Assembly (NCBI GenBank): GCA_017560095.1
Contig: JAFYOU010000039.1
Coordinates: 1-64,000 of the forward strand
Reading direction: 5' to 3'
From: Candidatus Gastranaerophilales bacterium
Lineage (GTDB): Bacteria; Cyanobacteriota; Vampirovibrionia; Gastranaerophilales; Gastranaerophilaceae
Length of the DNA stretch: 64,000 bases
The notes below the pieces were generated by a model, which ran no database searches, was not told where the DNA came from, and saw only the letters and a program-made list of their open reading frames with translations. Below, piece by piece: positions 25,775 through 34,991 of the stretch (its first letter is position 1; every line of letters begins with the position of its first letter). A program made the position numbers and the translations under genes.

Positions 25775-26599
25775 TTAAATAATTGTTTTATTCATTCTTT
25801 CGCTTCTATTTGAGCTTAAAATATTTCTTAATTTCATTATTGCTTGAGCATGAAGTTGGCAAACACGAGATTCTGAAACATTAATAGCTTCGCCAATTTC
25901 TTTAAGAGTCATATTTTCGTGGTAGTAAAACACCAAAAGAGTTCTTTCTCTTTCTGGCAATTTTTTAAGCGCTTGTTCTAATTCTTTTTTAGCATCAACT
26001 TGCTCTAGTTTGTCTTCTGGGCGAGACGAATTTTCATCTTCGATAGTATCAATTATTTCAACACTATCTTCGCCAGTTCCTTTTTTATCATATATTGAAT
26101 TAACACTAACATCACTAGACATTATTTCAATTACTTTTTCTTCAGAAAGTCCCATAACTTCTGCAACTTCACGAGTTGTTGGCGCGCGACCAATTTGTTG
26201 TTTTAGCCTTTCTGTTGCAATTTTAACTTCTTTGATTTTTCTTCTTAGAGTTCTTGGGAGCCAATCAGATGAGCGAATTTTGTCTATAATAGAACCTCTA
26301 ATTCTCATTAGGGCATATGATTCAAATTTAGCTCCTTTGGACGGATGATATTTTTCAATTGCATCAATTAGTCCTTCAATGCCAAAAGAAACAATATCTT
26401 CGAAAGAAAAACTTGGTGGAAGATTTACTTTAATTCTTCCTACTACATATCGTGCAAGATAAATATATTGAACGATTAGTTTATCTCTAACCACCTTGTT
26501 TGACTTGTCTTTTAAATATTCTTCCCAAAGGGAGTTTAATTCTTCATCTGAAAGCCTGTTTATTTTTTTATATGAATCAATGTCTGCTATCTGACTCAT
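25775..26599 (-). CDS. FliA/WhiG-type alternative sigma factor
   Basis: 274 aa. Regions 2 (VRDKLIVQYIYLARYVVGRI, FEDIVSFGIEGLIDAIEKY, FESYALMRIRGSIIDKIRSSDWLPR), 3 (IGRAPTTREVAEVMGLSEEKV) and 4 (LPERERTLLVFYYHENMTLKEIGEAINVSESRVCQLH) are all present. The RGSIIDKIRSSDWLPR stretch is typical of FliA/WhiG. No flagellar genes are in the window, so its regulon is unknown. First of three non-housekeeping sigma factors in 18 kb. No clear ribosome site at the ATG. Confidence 0.92.
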   Translation of the reverse strand: MSQIADIDSYKKINRLSDEELNSLWEEYLKDKSNKVVRDKLIVQYIYLARYVVGRIKVNLPPSFSFEDIVSFGIEGLIDAIEKYHPSKGAKFESYALMRIRGSIIDKIRSSDWLPRTLRRKIKEVKIATERLKQQIGRAPTTREVAEVMGLSEEKVIEIMSSDVSVNSIYDKKGTGEDSVEIIDTIEDENSSRPEDKLEQVDAKKELEQALKKLPERERTLLVFYYHENMTLKEIGEAINVSESRVCQLHAQAIMKLRNILSSNRSERMNKTII

Positions 26600-26697
26600 T
26601 TTATTTTCTTAATTTCCCCGATGTCTTAAAATTAAATCACATAAGTTATTTTCTTAGAATAATGACCCCATGTCATCATCTAAAAAGATTAATGTAA

Positions 26698-27111
26698 TTA
26701 TTGTGCTGTTGATTGCAAATTTTTGTTGATTATTTTTTTGGATTTCTCAACATTTTTCATTTTTTTGTTTATTTCTTTAATCTCTTTTTTTAGTGATTTG
26801 CAATTTGCAACCATTTTATTTTTTTCATTTACTGCTTCATTGTATTTTGCGGTTAATGTTGCAAGTTCTTGTCTTAATTCAACTTGGGCATCGTCAAGAT
26901 TAACTAGTGCTGAATTAAATTTTTGTTCTTTAATGGTTGAATGATAAACGGAATTTACATTTTTAACAGATTCTTGTGTTTGAGAAGTTGTTTTAATTGC
27001 TGGTGCAAGTTTTACTTCTGTCGCTTTTTCCATTGAATCAAAAACGTTGTCTGCCATAGTAATAGTTGTGCTTAATGTTAAAATAAATGCACTTATTAAT
27101 ATTTTTTTCAT
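26698..27111 (-). CDS. Small exported coiled-coil protein
   Basis: 137 aa from the ATG at 27111. GGAG lies 6 nt upstream; an in-frame TTG further upstream sits in the ribosome site and is rejected. Signal peptide MKKILISAFILTLSTTITMA. Residues ~45-130 form a heptad-like coiled coil rich in Lys/Glu/Asn (AQVELRQELATLTAKYNEAV). No family recognised. Probably periplasmic; alone between sigma and the ZIP gene. Confidence 0.72.
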   Translation of the reverse strand: MKKILISAFILTLSTTITMADNVFDSMEKATEVKLAPAIKTTSQTQESVKNVNSVYHSTIKEQKFNSALVNLDDAQVELRQELATLTAKYNEAVNEKNKMVANCKSLKKEIKEINKKMKNVEKSKKIINKNLQSTAQ

Positions 27112-27181
27112 TCTAAACTCCAAATAATTCTAACCTTTATAGTTATATTACTTTATTGTATTTCTTTGGGTCAAACAATAT

Positions 27182-27190
27182 TGCTATAAT
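27182..27190 (+). promoter_or_regulatory. Extended -10 upstream of the ZIP transporter
   Basis: TTGC-TATAAT at 27181-27190. A second TATAAT at 27222-27227 ends 6 nt before the ATG at 27234, so a leaderless start is also possible. Confidence 0.5.
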
Positions 27191-27233
27191 TACTCCTTTT
27201 ATTTGATTTTATTTTTTGTTATATAATTTTTTT

Positions 27234-28073
27234 ATGGAAAATAATTATTTAATAGCATTTATATTTTCTGCAATTGCGGGCTTATCAACTGTAATTGGTG
27301 GTTTAGTTACTTTTTTTATAAAAGGTAATTCGCTTAAATATCTTTCCTTTGGGCTTGGATTGTCAGCTGGTGTTATGTTGTTTGTTTCATTGGTTGACTT
27401 ATATCCAGAAGCAGGTGAAATGATAAAAGCACAAATGGGCGATAAATATACCTGGTTGGCTATAGTATGTTTTGGTTTAGGTATTTTGGTTGCTATTTTG
27501 ATAGATTATTTTATTCCTGATCATATTCAAGCTTCAATGTTCACCAAACAAATTGGTGCTAATGAAAAACATATAGATAGTACTGATTGCAAACAAGATG
27601 AAAATGCGGTGATTTCCATAGGCAAAGTTAGACGAGCAGGTTTGATTACAGCAATAGTTGTTGCGCTCCATAATTTACCTGAAGGTCTTGCAACATTTAC
27701 ATTGACAACTCAGGATGTGATGCTTGGCTTGGGTGTTGTTTTTGCAATTTCAATACACAATATTCCTGAAGGTATGGCTATTTCAATTCCTGTTTATCAA
27801 GCAACTCATTCTAAAAGAAAAGCTTTTTTATATTCTTTTTTATCTGGTATGGCTGAGCCTGTTGGGGGTGTGTTGGGTTATTTGTTAATTAATGCATTAT
27901 TTCCAAATCTTTGTATAGGTACACTTTTTGCTCTTGTTGCAGGAATTATGACGTATATTTCGCTTGATACATTATTGCCTTTATCAAGAGACTATGATAC
28001 TGGCCATTACTCAATAAGCGGAATGGTTTTTGGATTAATGATAATGGGTATTGCTTTAAATTTTATACATTAA
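27234..28073 (+). CDS. zupT: ZIP-family metal transporter (ZupT-like)
   Basis: 279 aa from the ATG at 27234; an upstream TTG at 27216 overlaps the -10 box and is rejected. Eight predicted helices. Signature HNLPEGLATF in TM4 and HNIPEGMAIS in TM5, the paired metal-binding helices of ZIP proteins. Takes up Zn2+ and probably other divalent cations. The cytoplasmic loop near residues 95-130 has DCKQDE and several His. No operon partner. Confidence 0.92.
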   Translation: MENNYLIAFIFSAIAGLSTVIGGLVTFFIKGNSLKYLSFGLGLSAGVMLFVSLVDLYPEAGEMIKAQMGDKYTWLAIVCFGLGILVAILIDYFIPDHIQASMFTKQIGANEKHIDSTDCKQDENAVISIGKVRRAGLITAIVVALHNLPEGLATFTLTTQDVMLGLGVVFAISIHNIPEGMAISIPVYQATHSKRKAFLYSFLSGMAEPVGGVLGYLLINALFPNLCIGTLFALVAGIMTYISLDTLLPLSRDYDTGHYSISGMVFGLMIMGIALNFIH

Positions 28074-28081
28074 TAAGTTAA

Positions 28082-29491
28082 TTAATGTTTTGCTTTTAAT
28101 AGGCGAATAAAAGTGTCGTAATACGACTTAAATTTAGTCAATGAAGTAATATTGCAAGCCATTTTTAATATATAAGTTGGTCTTAAATAATATTCTTTGT
28201 TGAATTTTTTGTTTGCTTCGAAAATTTCCTGGCTTGTTAATTCATAACTTCTTACGCTTGGGAAAATATATGGTTTTTCATAGCTAATTTCGCCAAGTCT
28301 GTTTTTATTTACATAATCATAGAATTTTGTACCCATTAAAGCGGTTGCGGTATAAAAACTTGCATAATGAGTATTTAATTTTTTAGCAAAATTAAATGTT
28401 GCTTTTAATGTTTCTTTTGTTTCCCAAGGTAGGCCAATAACATAATATGCATATGTTTGAATTCCTGCCTTATGTATCATTGAAACTGCTTTTTTGATTT
28501 GTTCAAGAGTTATTTTTTTACCCATTTTATCAAGCATTTCTTGTGAGCCTGATTCAACTCCCATTGAAAGTAAAGTACAGCCTGCTTTTTTCATTAGGCA
28601 AAGCGTTTCAATATCTAAAGTATCTACTCTTGTGTTAGCTGAAAAGCTGATTTTTAAGTCTGCTTCAATAATTAATCTGCAAAGTTTTTGAACCCATTCT
28701 TTGTTTAAATTGAATATGTCAGACCAAAAGATGAAATCTTTAATGTTATATAAAGTTATGCATTCTTTTATTTCTTTTACAATTAATTCAGGGCTTCGAT
28801 ATCTTACAATTTTTCCGTTTAATGGGCTTGCAAGACAAAAGAAGCAATGGTTTGGACATCCTTTTGAAACTCTTATAATTGTTTGAGGTTTTTTTGTATC
28901 TGGTCTTTGATAAATACTGTTGTCAATTAAGCTTCTATCTAAAATCGGAAGATAATCTATATCGGATTTTAATTCTCTATCTGCCGTAGAAATAATTTTA
29001 TTATTAATTTGATAAGTTATTCCTTTTATTTCTTTGAAATTTTTATATTGAATAATTTCATCAAAAGCCTCTTCAATTTCCCCTCTTAGAGCTATATCGA
29101 TTTCAGGATTTTTTTGCATTATTGAATAAGAGTTAAAATTAAATATTGCTCCTTTGACAATAACAACAGTGTCTTCTAATAAATCTCTAGCTGCAGATAA
29201 TATTGATAAATCTTTTTCTAGTGTAGTTGAAGCTATATTTATTACAAGAAAATCAGGCTGATAGTTTCTTAAATCTCTGATGAAATCGTGAACTGTTTCA
29301 TTTTTTAAGCTGTAATCATGAAATTTTGTTTCATACCCTCTTTTTTTGGCTATTGCAGACAAGCTCATCATATCAACTGGAGGCAATGGTGGTATCACAA
29401 CTAACTCGCTTGTAGGCTGTTGACATCTGTCTTCTCTGTTCATAATGGGAGCAGGTGGGTATATAAAAAATATTTTTTGCTTTTGTTTCAT
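28082..29491 (-). CDS. B12-binding-domain radical SAM protein (BchE/Elp3-like fold)
   Basis: 469 aa. N-terminal cobalamin-binding-like Rossmann domain (residues ~1-160; PPLPPVDMMSLSAIAKKRGY), then the cluster motif SKGCPNHCFFCLAS near residue 205 and LSMGVESGSQEMLDKMGKK. The first domain lacks an obvious DxHxxG cobalamin loop, so B12 binding is not assured. The substrate is unknown. Its ATG directly follows the stop of the SDR gene, so the two are one operon and may act on the same envelope or lipid product. Confidence 0.83.
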   Translation of the reverse strand: MKQKQKIFFIYPPAPIMNREDRCQQPTSELVVIPPLPPVDMMSLSAIAKKRGYETKFHDYSLKNETVHDFIRDLRNYQPDFLVINIASTTLEKDLSILSAARDLLEDTVVIVKGAIFNFNSYSIMQKNPEIDIALRGEIEEAFDEIIQYKNFKEIKGITYQINNKIISTADRELKSDIDYLPILDRSLIDNSIYQRPDTKKPQTIIRVSKGCPNHCFFCLASPLNGKIVRYRSPELIVKEIKECITLYNIKDFIFWSDIFNLNKEWVQKLCRLIIEADLKISFSANTRVDTLDIETLCLMKKAGCTLLSMGVESGSQEMLDKMGKKITLEQIKKAVSMIHKAGIQTYAYYVIGLPWETKETLKATFNFAKKLNTHYASFYTATALMGTKFYDYVNKNRLGEISYEKPYIFPSVRSYELTSQEIFEANKKFNKEYYLRPTYILKMACNITSLTKFKSYYDTFIRLLKAKH

Positions 29492-30295
29492 TTATTTTTT
29501 CTTTTTTATTCTCATTTTAAGTGCAAATTTAACTAAATTGTTTACAAATTTTTGAGGTAAAAACCTAGTAAATTTCGTTAGTTTAGCATCTAGTCCAATA
29601 TTATACACAGGTTTTGGATTTTTTAATTCAACAATTTGTGCGATTTTTTTGCCAACATAAATTGGGTTTGTTGCATGAAGTGAATTTTTGTTTGCGTTTT
29701 CAACTAAAAATTCTTTTTCTGATTTATATTTTTCGTTTTTGCTTTCAAAAGTATTTTTATTGTTTTCAATTGATGCTTCCCAGAATTTTGTTGCTACCGC
29801 TCCTGGGCGAATTGAGACAACTCTTGTATTAGTTTCTATTGAATAAGAATTTAGCAAAATATCAGCAGCTGCTTTTGATGCACAATATGGTGATAAAAAT
29901 GGAAATATGCCATAGCTTGCCATAGAGCTTATGTTTATTAATCTTCCATCTTTATTTAAGTTTGGAGTTAGATGTTTGATTATTCTCAAGAGTCCATAAT
30001 AATTTACTTCGAATTGCTTTTTGAGTTCTAGTTCATTTAGTTCTTCGACTGCGCCCGCTATGGCAATTCCTGCAAAATTTAAAATAACGTCAAACTTTAA
30101 ATCTTTTATTTTTTCTTTTAAATGGATAAAATTCATTTCATTTGTAATATCTAAACTAAATTCCCGAACATTCTCATCCATTAAGCCAATTTGACGAGAA
30201 GTGGCATAAATATTCCAATTCTTCTTTTTTAACTCTTCTATGGTATCTTGGGCAAGTTCTGAGTTTAGTCCGATAATTAATATGTTCTTATCCAT
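29492..30295 (-). CDS. Short-chain dehydrogenase/reductase
   Basis: 267 aa. Rossmann start is NILIIGLNSELAQ, with the usual TGxxxGxG glycines mostly replaced, so the family's dinucleotide loop is atypical. The rest is classical: NFAGIA, NISSMASYG and catalytic YCASK near residue 140. NAD(P)H-dependent oxidation or reduction of an unknown substrate. TATAGT ends 6 nt before the ATG; no ribosome site. Divergent from csaB. Confidence 0.85.
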   Translation of the reverse strand: MDKNILIIGLNSELAQDTIEELKKKNWNIYATSRQIGLMDENVREFSLDITNEMNFIHLKEKIKDLKFDVILNFAGIAIAGAVEELNELELKKQFEVNYYGLLRIIKHLTPNLNKDGRLINISSMASYGIFPFLSPYCASKAAADILLNSYSIETNTRVVSIRPGAVATKFWEASIENNKNTFESKNEKYKSEKEFLVENANKNSLHATNPIYVGKKIAQIVELKNPKPVYNIGLDAKLTKFTRFLPQKFVNNLVKFALKMRIKKKK

Positions 30296-30359
30296 AAATT
30301 AACTATAGCTAAATGTTTCTACTTTTGCAACAAAAAACAAAATGTGTTATAAAATAAGT
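30296..30359. promoter_or_regulatory. Divergent promoters for SDR and csaB, both leaderless type
   Basis: Minus strand TATAGT at 30307-30302, 6 nt before the ATG at 30295. Plus strand TGT-TATAAA at 30345-30353, 6 nt before the ATG at 30360. The plus -10 box decides the csaB start, because the upstream in-frame ATG (30342) lies before it. Confidence 0.6.
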
Positions 30360-31370
30360 ATGAAAAATGTTCTTGTTTCTGGCTATATAGGCTTTGATAA
30401 TTTTGGAGATGAAGCAATTTTTTATGCCTTATCAACTCATTTGAAAAAAATGGGTTATTTTGTAAGTGTACTTTGCAATAAGAAGCAAAATGTTAGTAAA
30501 AAATATGGCGTAGTTGCATACAATTACAAAGAGCCTTTTGAAATTTTTAAAGCAATTACTAGTTGCGATATTTTGATTTCTGGTGGAGGAAGCTTGCTTC
30601 AAAATAAAACAAGCAATTTTAGTTTGTTTTATTATCTTTTAGTACTTTTATTTGCTAAAATTTGTTTTAAAAAGGTTATAATTTTTGCGCAAGGAGTTGA
30701 ACCTATTATAGGTAAGATTCCAGAATTATTTACAAGAACAATTTTAAAATTAGTTGATTTTATTTCTGTAAGAGATGATAAATCTAAAGAACTTTTGGAG
30801 TCTTGGAAAATTAAATCAAATTTGGTTTCTGATCCTGCTTATTCTTTAGTCCAAGATAAGGAAATATCTAAAAAAGAAGGTTTGATTGTTCAACTTCGAA
30901 GCTTTAAAGGGATGGATGATAAACTTTTGAGCAATTTATGCGATTCAATAGTTAAAAATTACAAAGATGAAGTAAAAGTATTTTCTTTTCAAGACGAGGT
31001 TGATGAAAATATTTGTCTTAAATTTGTAGAAATGATTAAAAAAAAGTCAGCAAATGCAAAATATATTTCAGCTAAATCGATTGATGAAACCATTAATATA
31101 ATTAATGGTTCAAAATATATGATTTCAACAAGACTTCATGGTTTGATTATTTCAAATGCACTGCAAACAAAAACTTTTGCTCTTTGTTATGATGATAAAA
31201 TTAAAACAATTGTTGAAGAATTAAATCTAGAAAATATTGATATTTTAAATTATAGTCAAGATGAATTAAATAAAAAGATGGATAATTTTTTTGGTGATAC
31301 AATAAGTAATGTTCTTCCATATCGTAGGTTTGAGTGGGATGAAATAGATTTTGAGTTAGCAAAGCAATAA
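30360..31370 (+). CDS. csaB: Polysaccharide pyruvyl transferase CsaB
   Basis: 336 aa. N-terminal VLVSGYIGFDNFGDEAIFYAL and C-terminal ISTRLHGLIISNAL are the two family motifs. It adds pyruvate ketals to cell-wall polysaccharide; in Firmicutes, Thermus and cyanobacteria this makes the ligand for SLH domains. Suggests that SLH-type outer-membrane or surface proteins are anchored to pyruvylated peptidoglycan-linked polymer; no SLH gene is in the window. Followed 10 nt later by the acyltransferase. Confidence 0.92.
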   Translation: MKNVLVSGYIGFDNFGDEAIFYALSTHLKKMGYFVSVLCNKKQNVSKKYGVVAYNYKEPFEIFKAITSCDILISGGGSLLQNKTSNFSLFYYLLVLLFAKICFKKVIIFAQGVEPIIGKIPELFTRTILKLVDFISVRDDKSKELLESWKIKSNLVSDPAYSLVQDKEISKKEGLIVQLRSFKGMDDKLLSNLCDSIVKNYKDEVKVFSFQDEVDENICLKFVEMIKKKSANAKYISAKSIDETINIINGSKYMISTRLHGLIISNALQTKTFALCYDDKIKTIVEELNLENIDILNYSQDELNKKMDNFFGDTISNVLPYRRFEWDEIDFELAKQ

Positions 31371-31380
31371 GGAGGAGACT

Positions 31381-32058
31381 TTGGAATCTTTGCAATTAAA
31401 ATTTAGAAGGTTTAGAAAAAAATATGGATTTGAATTAATTTCGGCTTTCGTCATAGCATTATTTAAATTGGAAAAAATATTTTATACCTGTAAATGTATA
31501 AATTATCCAAAAGAAAAATGTATTTTTGCTCTTTGGCATGCCCATCAATGTGGTGTTTTTTCTTGTAATATGTACAAAAAAACTTGCATTATGGTTTCAA
31601 ATTCTCAAGATGGTGAAATTATTTCTCGCGCTGCAAATGCGGTTGGAGTTGAAACTGTTAGGGGTTCTCAAAATAGAGGTGGTGCTAAAGCAAGCTTAGA
31701 ATTAATCAAGAGAATAAAAGAAGATGATGTAAATGGCGCACTAACAATTGACGGACCTCGTGGGCCCAATAGAGTTGTTAAAAAAGGTATAATTGAAATT
31801 GCAAGAATGGCTAATACTCCAATTGTTCCTGCCGTTTATTGGAGTCCTCAAAAAAGATTTTTGCAGTTTAATTCTTGGGATAAATTTAGATTCCCATTGA
31901 TTGGCACAAAGCTTGTCATGGTTTTTGGAGATCCAATTCCTGTTAAAGAAGAAATGACTGATGAAGAAATTGAACAAATCAGAAAACAAATCGAAGATAA
32001 AATGCATGAACTTTATAAGGATTTAAAAGAAAACTATAAAAAATATTTAAAGCAATAA
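31381..32058 (+). CDS. DUF374 lysophospholipid acyltransferase-like protein
   Basis: 225 aa. Starts with TTG at 31381; GGAGGAG at 31371-31377 makes this start convincing. Motifs of the family: ALWHAHQCG (H..D-like acyltransferase position), VSNSQDGEII, VRGSQNRGGAKAS and TIDGPRGPNRVVKKG. Relatives acylate lipid A-like or phospholipid acceptors at the inner membrane. The csaB neighbour fits a role in envelope building; the acceptor is unknown. Confidence 0.85.
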   Translation: MESLQLKFRRFRKKYGFELISAFVIALFKLEKIFYTCKCINYPKEKCIFALWHAHQCGVFSCNMYKKTCIMVSNSQDGEIISRAANAVGVETVRGSQNRGGAKASLELIKRIKEDDVNGALTIDGPRGPNRVVKKGIIEIARMANTPIVPAVYWSPQKRFLQFNSWDKFRFPLIGTKLVMVFGDPIPVKEEMTDEEIEQIRKQIEDKMHELYKDLKENYKKYLKQ

Positions 32059-32083
32059 TTTTTTTCATTTGTTTTATAAAAGT

Positions 32084-32446
32084 ATGAGTGTTAATTTTTG
32101 CGGAAAATTAATCATAGATAAAAGCCTGTATTCTTTAAGGCAAAGCAAACCAGATGAGATTATTGCTTTGACTAAAAGATTTTTAGATTCTCCAAAAATT
32201 CAACAAATTGTTCCAGAAGATATAATTCTTTCAGGAAAGGGGTTAAAAGGTGGGGATGTTGTTGAAATTCGATATGGTGATAAATCTTTTGATATTTCTT
32301 CAAAAGGCTCAATTAATTCAGCAACCGTTCCTCAACAAATATTGATAGCGATTTGTGAAAAATATGGGAAAAGATTAAGAGGGACGAGTTTCTCGGATAT
32401 AATGGCAAAAATTGCTGAAATTATAAAAGAAAATAGCGCTAATTAA
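32084..32446 (+). CDS. Small lineage protein, 120 aa, unknown
   Basis: Starts at the ATG at 32084; an in-frame TTG at 32069 is less likely. N-terminus MSVNFCGKLI carries the local '[VI][SN]F' tag. The rest is a compact alpha/beta protein without signal or TM segments and I recognise no family. Upstream sequence TTGTTTTATAAAAGTATG is nearly the same as that before the nucleotidase start (4903), with TTTTAT 6 nt before the ATG. Ends at a terminator shared with serC. Confidence 0.65.
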   Translation: MSVNFCGKLIIDKSLYSLRQSKPDEIIALTKRFLDSPKIQQIVPEDIILSGKGLKGGDVVEIRYGDKSFDISSKGSINSATVPQQILIAICEKYGKRLRGTSFSDIMAKIAEIIKENSAN

Positions 32447-32462
32447 TTAGCGCTATTTTTAT
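32430..32462. terminator. Terminator between the small protein and serC
   Basis: A 30-bp palindrome (AAAATAGCGCTAATT / AATTAGCGCTATTTT) with flanking A/T. Bidirectional, between convergent genes; it includes the end of the small protein gene. Confidence 0.85.
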
Positions 32463-32475
32463 AAAAGCTATTTAT

Positions 32476-33564
32476 TTACGCATTTTCTTTTTCAAATTTT
32501 GCCATAAAATCAACTAAAGCTTGAACACCTTCTATTGGCATAGCATTATAAATTGAAGCTCTCATACCGCCAACCGAACGATGACCTTTTAATTGGACAA
32601 GTCCTTCATTTTTTGCTTTTTCAATGAATTTTTTATCTAATTCATCAGAACCTGTAACAAAAGGAACATTCATTAATGAACGAGAATTCTTTTCAACTGT
32701 ACCTTTAAATAATTTTGAATTATCTAAGAAATCATAAAGAATTTTTGCTTTTTTCTCGTTATATTCTTTGATAGCTTCAAGACCACCTTGTTTTTTAAGC
32801 CATTTAAATACCAACCCGCAAATATAGATGCCATAAGCTGGAGGGGTATTATATAATGAATCATTGTCTGCATGGGTTTTATAGTTTAACATAGTAGGAC
32901 ACCAGCTTGGAAGATCATCTCTTAATAAATCTTCTCTAATGATTACAATTTGAACACCTGCTGGGCCAACATTTTTTTGAACACCTGCATAAATTAAGCC
33001 ATATTTTGTAACATCAACTGGTTCAGATAAAAAACAAGAAGACATATCCGAAACTAAAATTTTACCTTTTGTGTTTGGTAAGGTATGAAATTTTGTTCCA
33101 TAAATTGTGTTATTTTCACAAATATAAACATAATCAGCATCAGGTGAAATATCTAAATTGGAACAATCTGGAATGTATGAAAATGTTTTATCTTCAGAAG
33201 TTGCAACTTTATTAATTTTTCCATATTTTTGTGCTTCTTGATAAGCTTTTTTGGCCCATTGTCCTGTTACAATGTAATCTGCAACTCCATTTTTAAGAAG
33301 ATTAATTGGAACCATTGAAAATTGAAGATGGGCCCCTCCTTGCAAAAATAAAACTTTATAATTATCAGGAATATTCAATAATTCTCTTAAGTCTTTTTCA
33401 GCAGTTTTAATAATATCGTCATAAGTTTTAGATCTGTGCGACATCTCCATAACGCTCATGCCTGAATTTTGATAATTAAGCATTTCTTCTTGTGCTGTTT
33501 TTAAAACTTCAAGCGGTAAAACAGCTGGCCCTGCTGAAAAATTGTAAACTCTTTTTTCTGACAT
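32476..33564 (-). CDS. serC: Phosphoserine aminotransferase
   Basis: 362 aa. NFSAGPAVLPLEVL at the N-terminus, GMSVMEMSHRS, GGAHLQF, VSDMSSCFLS and the PLP-lysine motif YAGVQKNVGPAG; C-terminal HRSVGGMRASIYNAM. Converts 3-phosphohydroxypyruvate to phosphoserine (serine and B6 synthesis). AAGGAAA lies upstream of the ATG. Single gene. Confidence 0.97.
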   Translation of the reverse strand: MSEKRVYNFSAGPAVLPLEVLKTAQEEMLNYQNSGMSVMEMSHRSKTYDDIIKTAEKDLRELLNIPDNYKVLFLQGGAHLQFSMVPINLLKNGVADYIVTGQWAKKAYQEAQKYGKINKVATSEDKTFSYIPDCSNLDISPDADYVYICENNTIYGTKFHTLPNTKGKILVSDMSSCFLSEPVDVTKYGLIYAGVQKNVGPAGVQIVIIREDLLRDDLPSWCPTMLNYKTHADNDSLYNTPPAYGIYICGLVFKWLKKQGGLEAIKEYNEKKAKILYDFLDNSKLFKGTVEKNSRSLMNVPFVTGSDELDKKFIEKAKNEGLVQLKGHRSVGGMRASIYNAMPIEGVQALVDFMAKFEKENA

Positions 33565-33684
33565 CTTAATTTCCTTATTTGAGTAATGCTTTAATTTTAC
33601 ATCCAGAGTTTTTATTTGTCATTTTATTGATGTATTTTTATTAAATATTGTTATATTTTATTAGTTTGTGCCGATATTTTTGAT

Positions 33685-34404
33685 ATGAATAATAGAATTA
33701 AAATTAAATCTCAAATTTCACTTTTGCAATTTATTGTCACTGTAATTATATTGCTTGGAATAGTTGGTGGATTATTTTACTTTATTTTCACACAAGATGT
33801 AAGAGCTAAAACATATAGTGAAAGTTTGGCTATAATTCCTTTTATACTTTTTATTATCTCAACACTATACAATAATTTAATGAGTAAAAAACAATATCTT
33901 TCAGATATTTATATATACGATAATGAAATTATTTTAACTTTTAAAATAAGAGATAAAATTTCAAAAACTATAGCTATACAAAAAAACAACATACAAAAAT
34001 TTAAACTTGATGCACATATTCAACTTTGCAATTGCGGAAAACACTCAAAGGTGGATGTTGACTATAAATTTTTTATAGATTTGATTAAAGGTCAAGATAT
34101 TTCAATTAATCAATTATCAGACTTAACCCTCGTTGAAGGAAATTATAAATTTTTATACAGAATTATGGATGGCGCAAAGAATATTCCGAATTTTGAAATC
34201 AATTTCACATCAAATTCCGAAATGATTAAAGCAGAGCTTGATTATTACAAAAGATTTGGTAAAAAAATTCCCCTATTTGTTGTACAGTTTAAAAAAGCGT
34301 CTATTTTTTTAAAAATATGGTATCTGCTATTAATCGCGGCTGCTTGTTTTTGTATGTATGCTTTCTTTCAAGTTATTCGTCATTCTATATCACCATTATT
34401 ATAA
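33685..34404 (+). CDS. Membrane protein of unknown function (N-terminal part of a broken gene)
   Basis: 239 aa. Two TM helices near residues 10-32 and 45-60, a soluble domain of about 140 residues with an ICxCG-like pair (LCNCGKHSK), and a last TM helix near 212-232. Translation stops at TAA 34402-34404, but the same frame continues without another stop into TPR-like sequence that has no start codon of its own. So this may be the front part of a longer TM-TPR protein. Confidence 0.6.
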   Translation: MNNRIKIKSQISLLQFIVTVIILLGIVGGLFYFIFTQDVRAKTYSESLAIIPFILFIISTLYNNLMSKKQYLSDIYIYDNEIILTFKIRDKISKTIAIQKNNIQKFKLDAHIQLCNCGKHSKVDVDYKFFIDLIKGQDISINQLSDLTLVEGNYKFLYRIMDGAKNIPNFEINFTSNSEMIKAELDYYKRFGKKIPLFVVQFKKASIFLKIWYLLLIAAACFCMYAFFQVIRHSISPLL

Positions 34405-34991
34405 GCTAGTGAACAAAAATATATAAATTACATATTTTCTTCATACAAATATTTTCAAGCAGATAGATATAACGAAGCAATTCAACTATTAGACAAAGCT
34501 AAAGCAATATTTCCAACAGACCCACATTTATACTATCGCTACGTCATTTCATACGAATATAAAAAGATTACTATAACGCAATCAAATTTACTCGCCAAGG
34601 AATTGCCCTCCTTGGAAATAAAGAAATATATTACAAACAATACAGATATAAACACAAATCAGATATACAACTATACCATGCGCTTGCAGATAATTATTTT
34701 AAGAATAAAGAATGGCAAAACGCTATTGAAGCTTGTACATATGTTATCCAAAATCTAAAAAACGCCTATAGTGAATCTCGTTTTAAGCGCGGTCAAGCTT
34801 ATTATCATCTAGGGCAATATGATTTAGCTTATCAAGATTTTCTAAAACAAAAAGATGAAATTATAATGTATCTTAAAGATCAAGAAAGTTCGGAATATAA
34901 AGCAAAATATCCAATATATACTAATGCTCATTTAGAAAATATTTACGAGTGGATTTATGCTTGTGAAAAATATAAAGCTTATGCTTCATAA
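34405..34991 (+). pseudogene. TPR-containing C-terminal region, broken by a stop and a frameshift
   Basis: In frame after the preceding TAA: ASEQKYINYIFSSYKYFQAD, then RYNEAIQLLDKAKAIFP (a TPR). At 34561-34566 an A-tract is one base short; one frame over, the protein resumes as DYYNAIKFTRQGIALLGNK, NYFKNKEWQNAIEACTYVIQ, RFKRGQAYYHLGQYDLAYQDF and ends at the TAA at 34989-34991. No ATG, GTG or TTG opens the first segment. The repeat spacing is preserved across the break, so the loss is recent, or it is a sequencing error or recoding. Confidence 0.78.
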
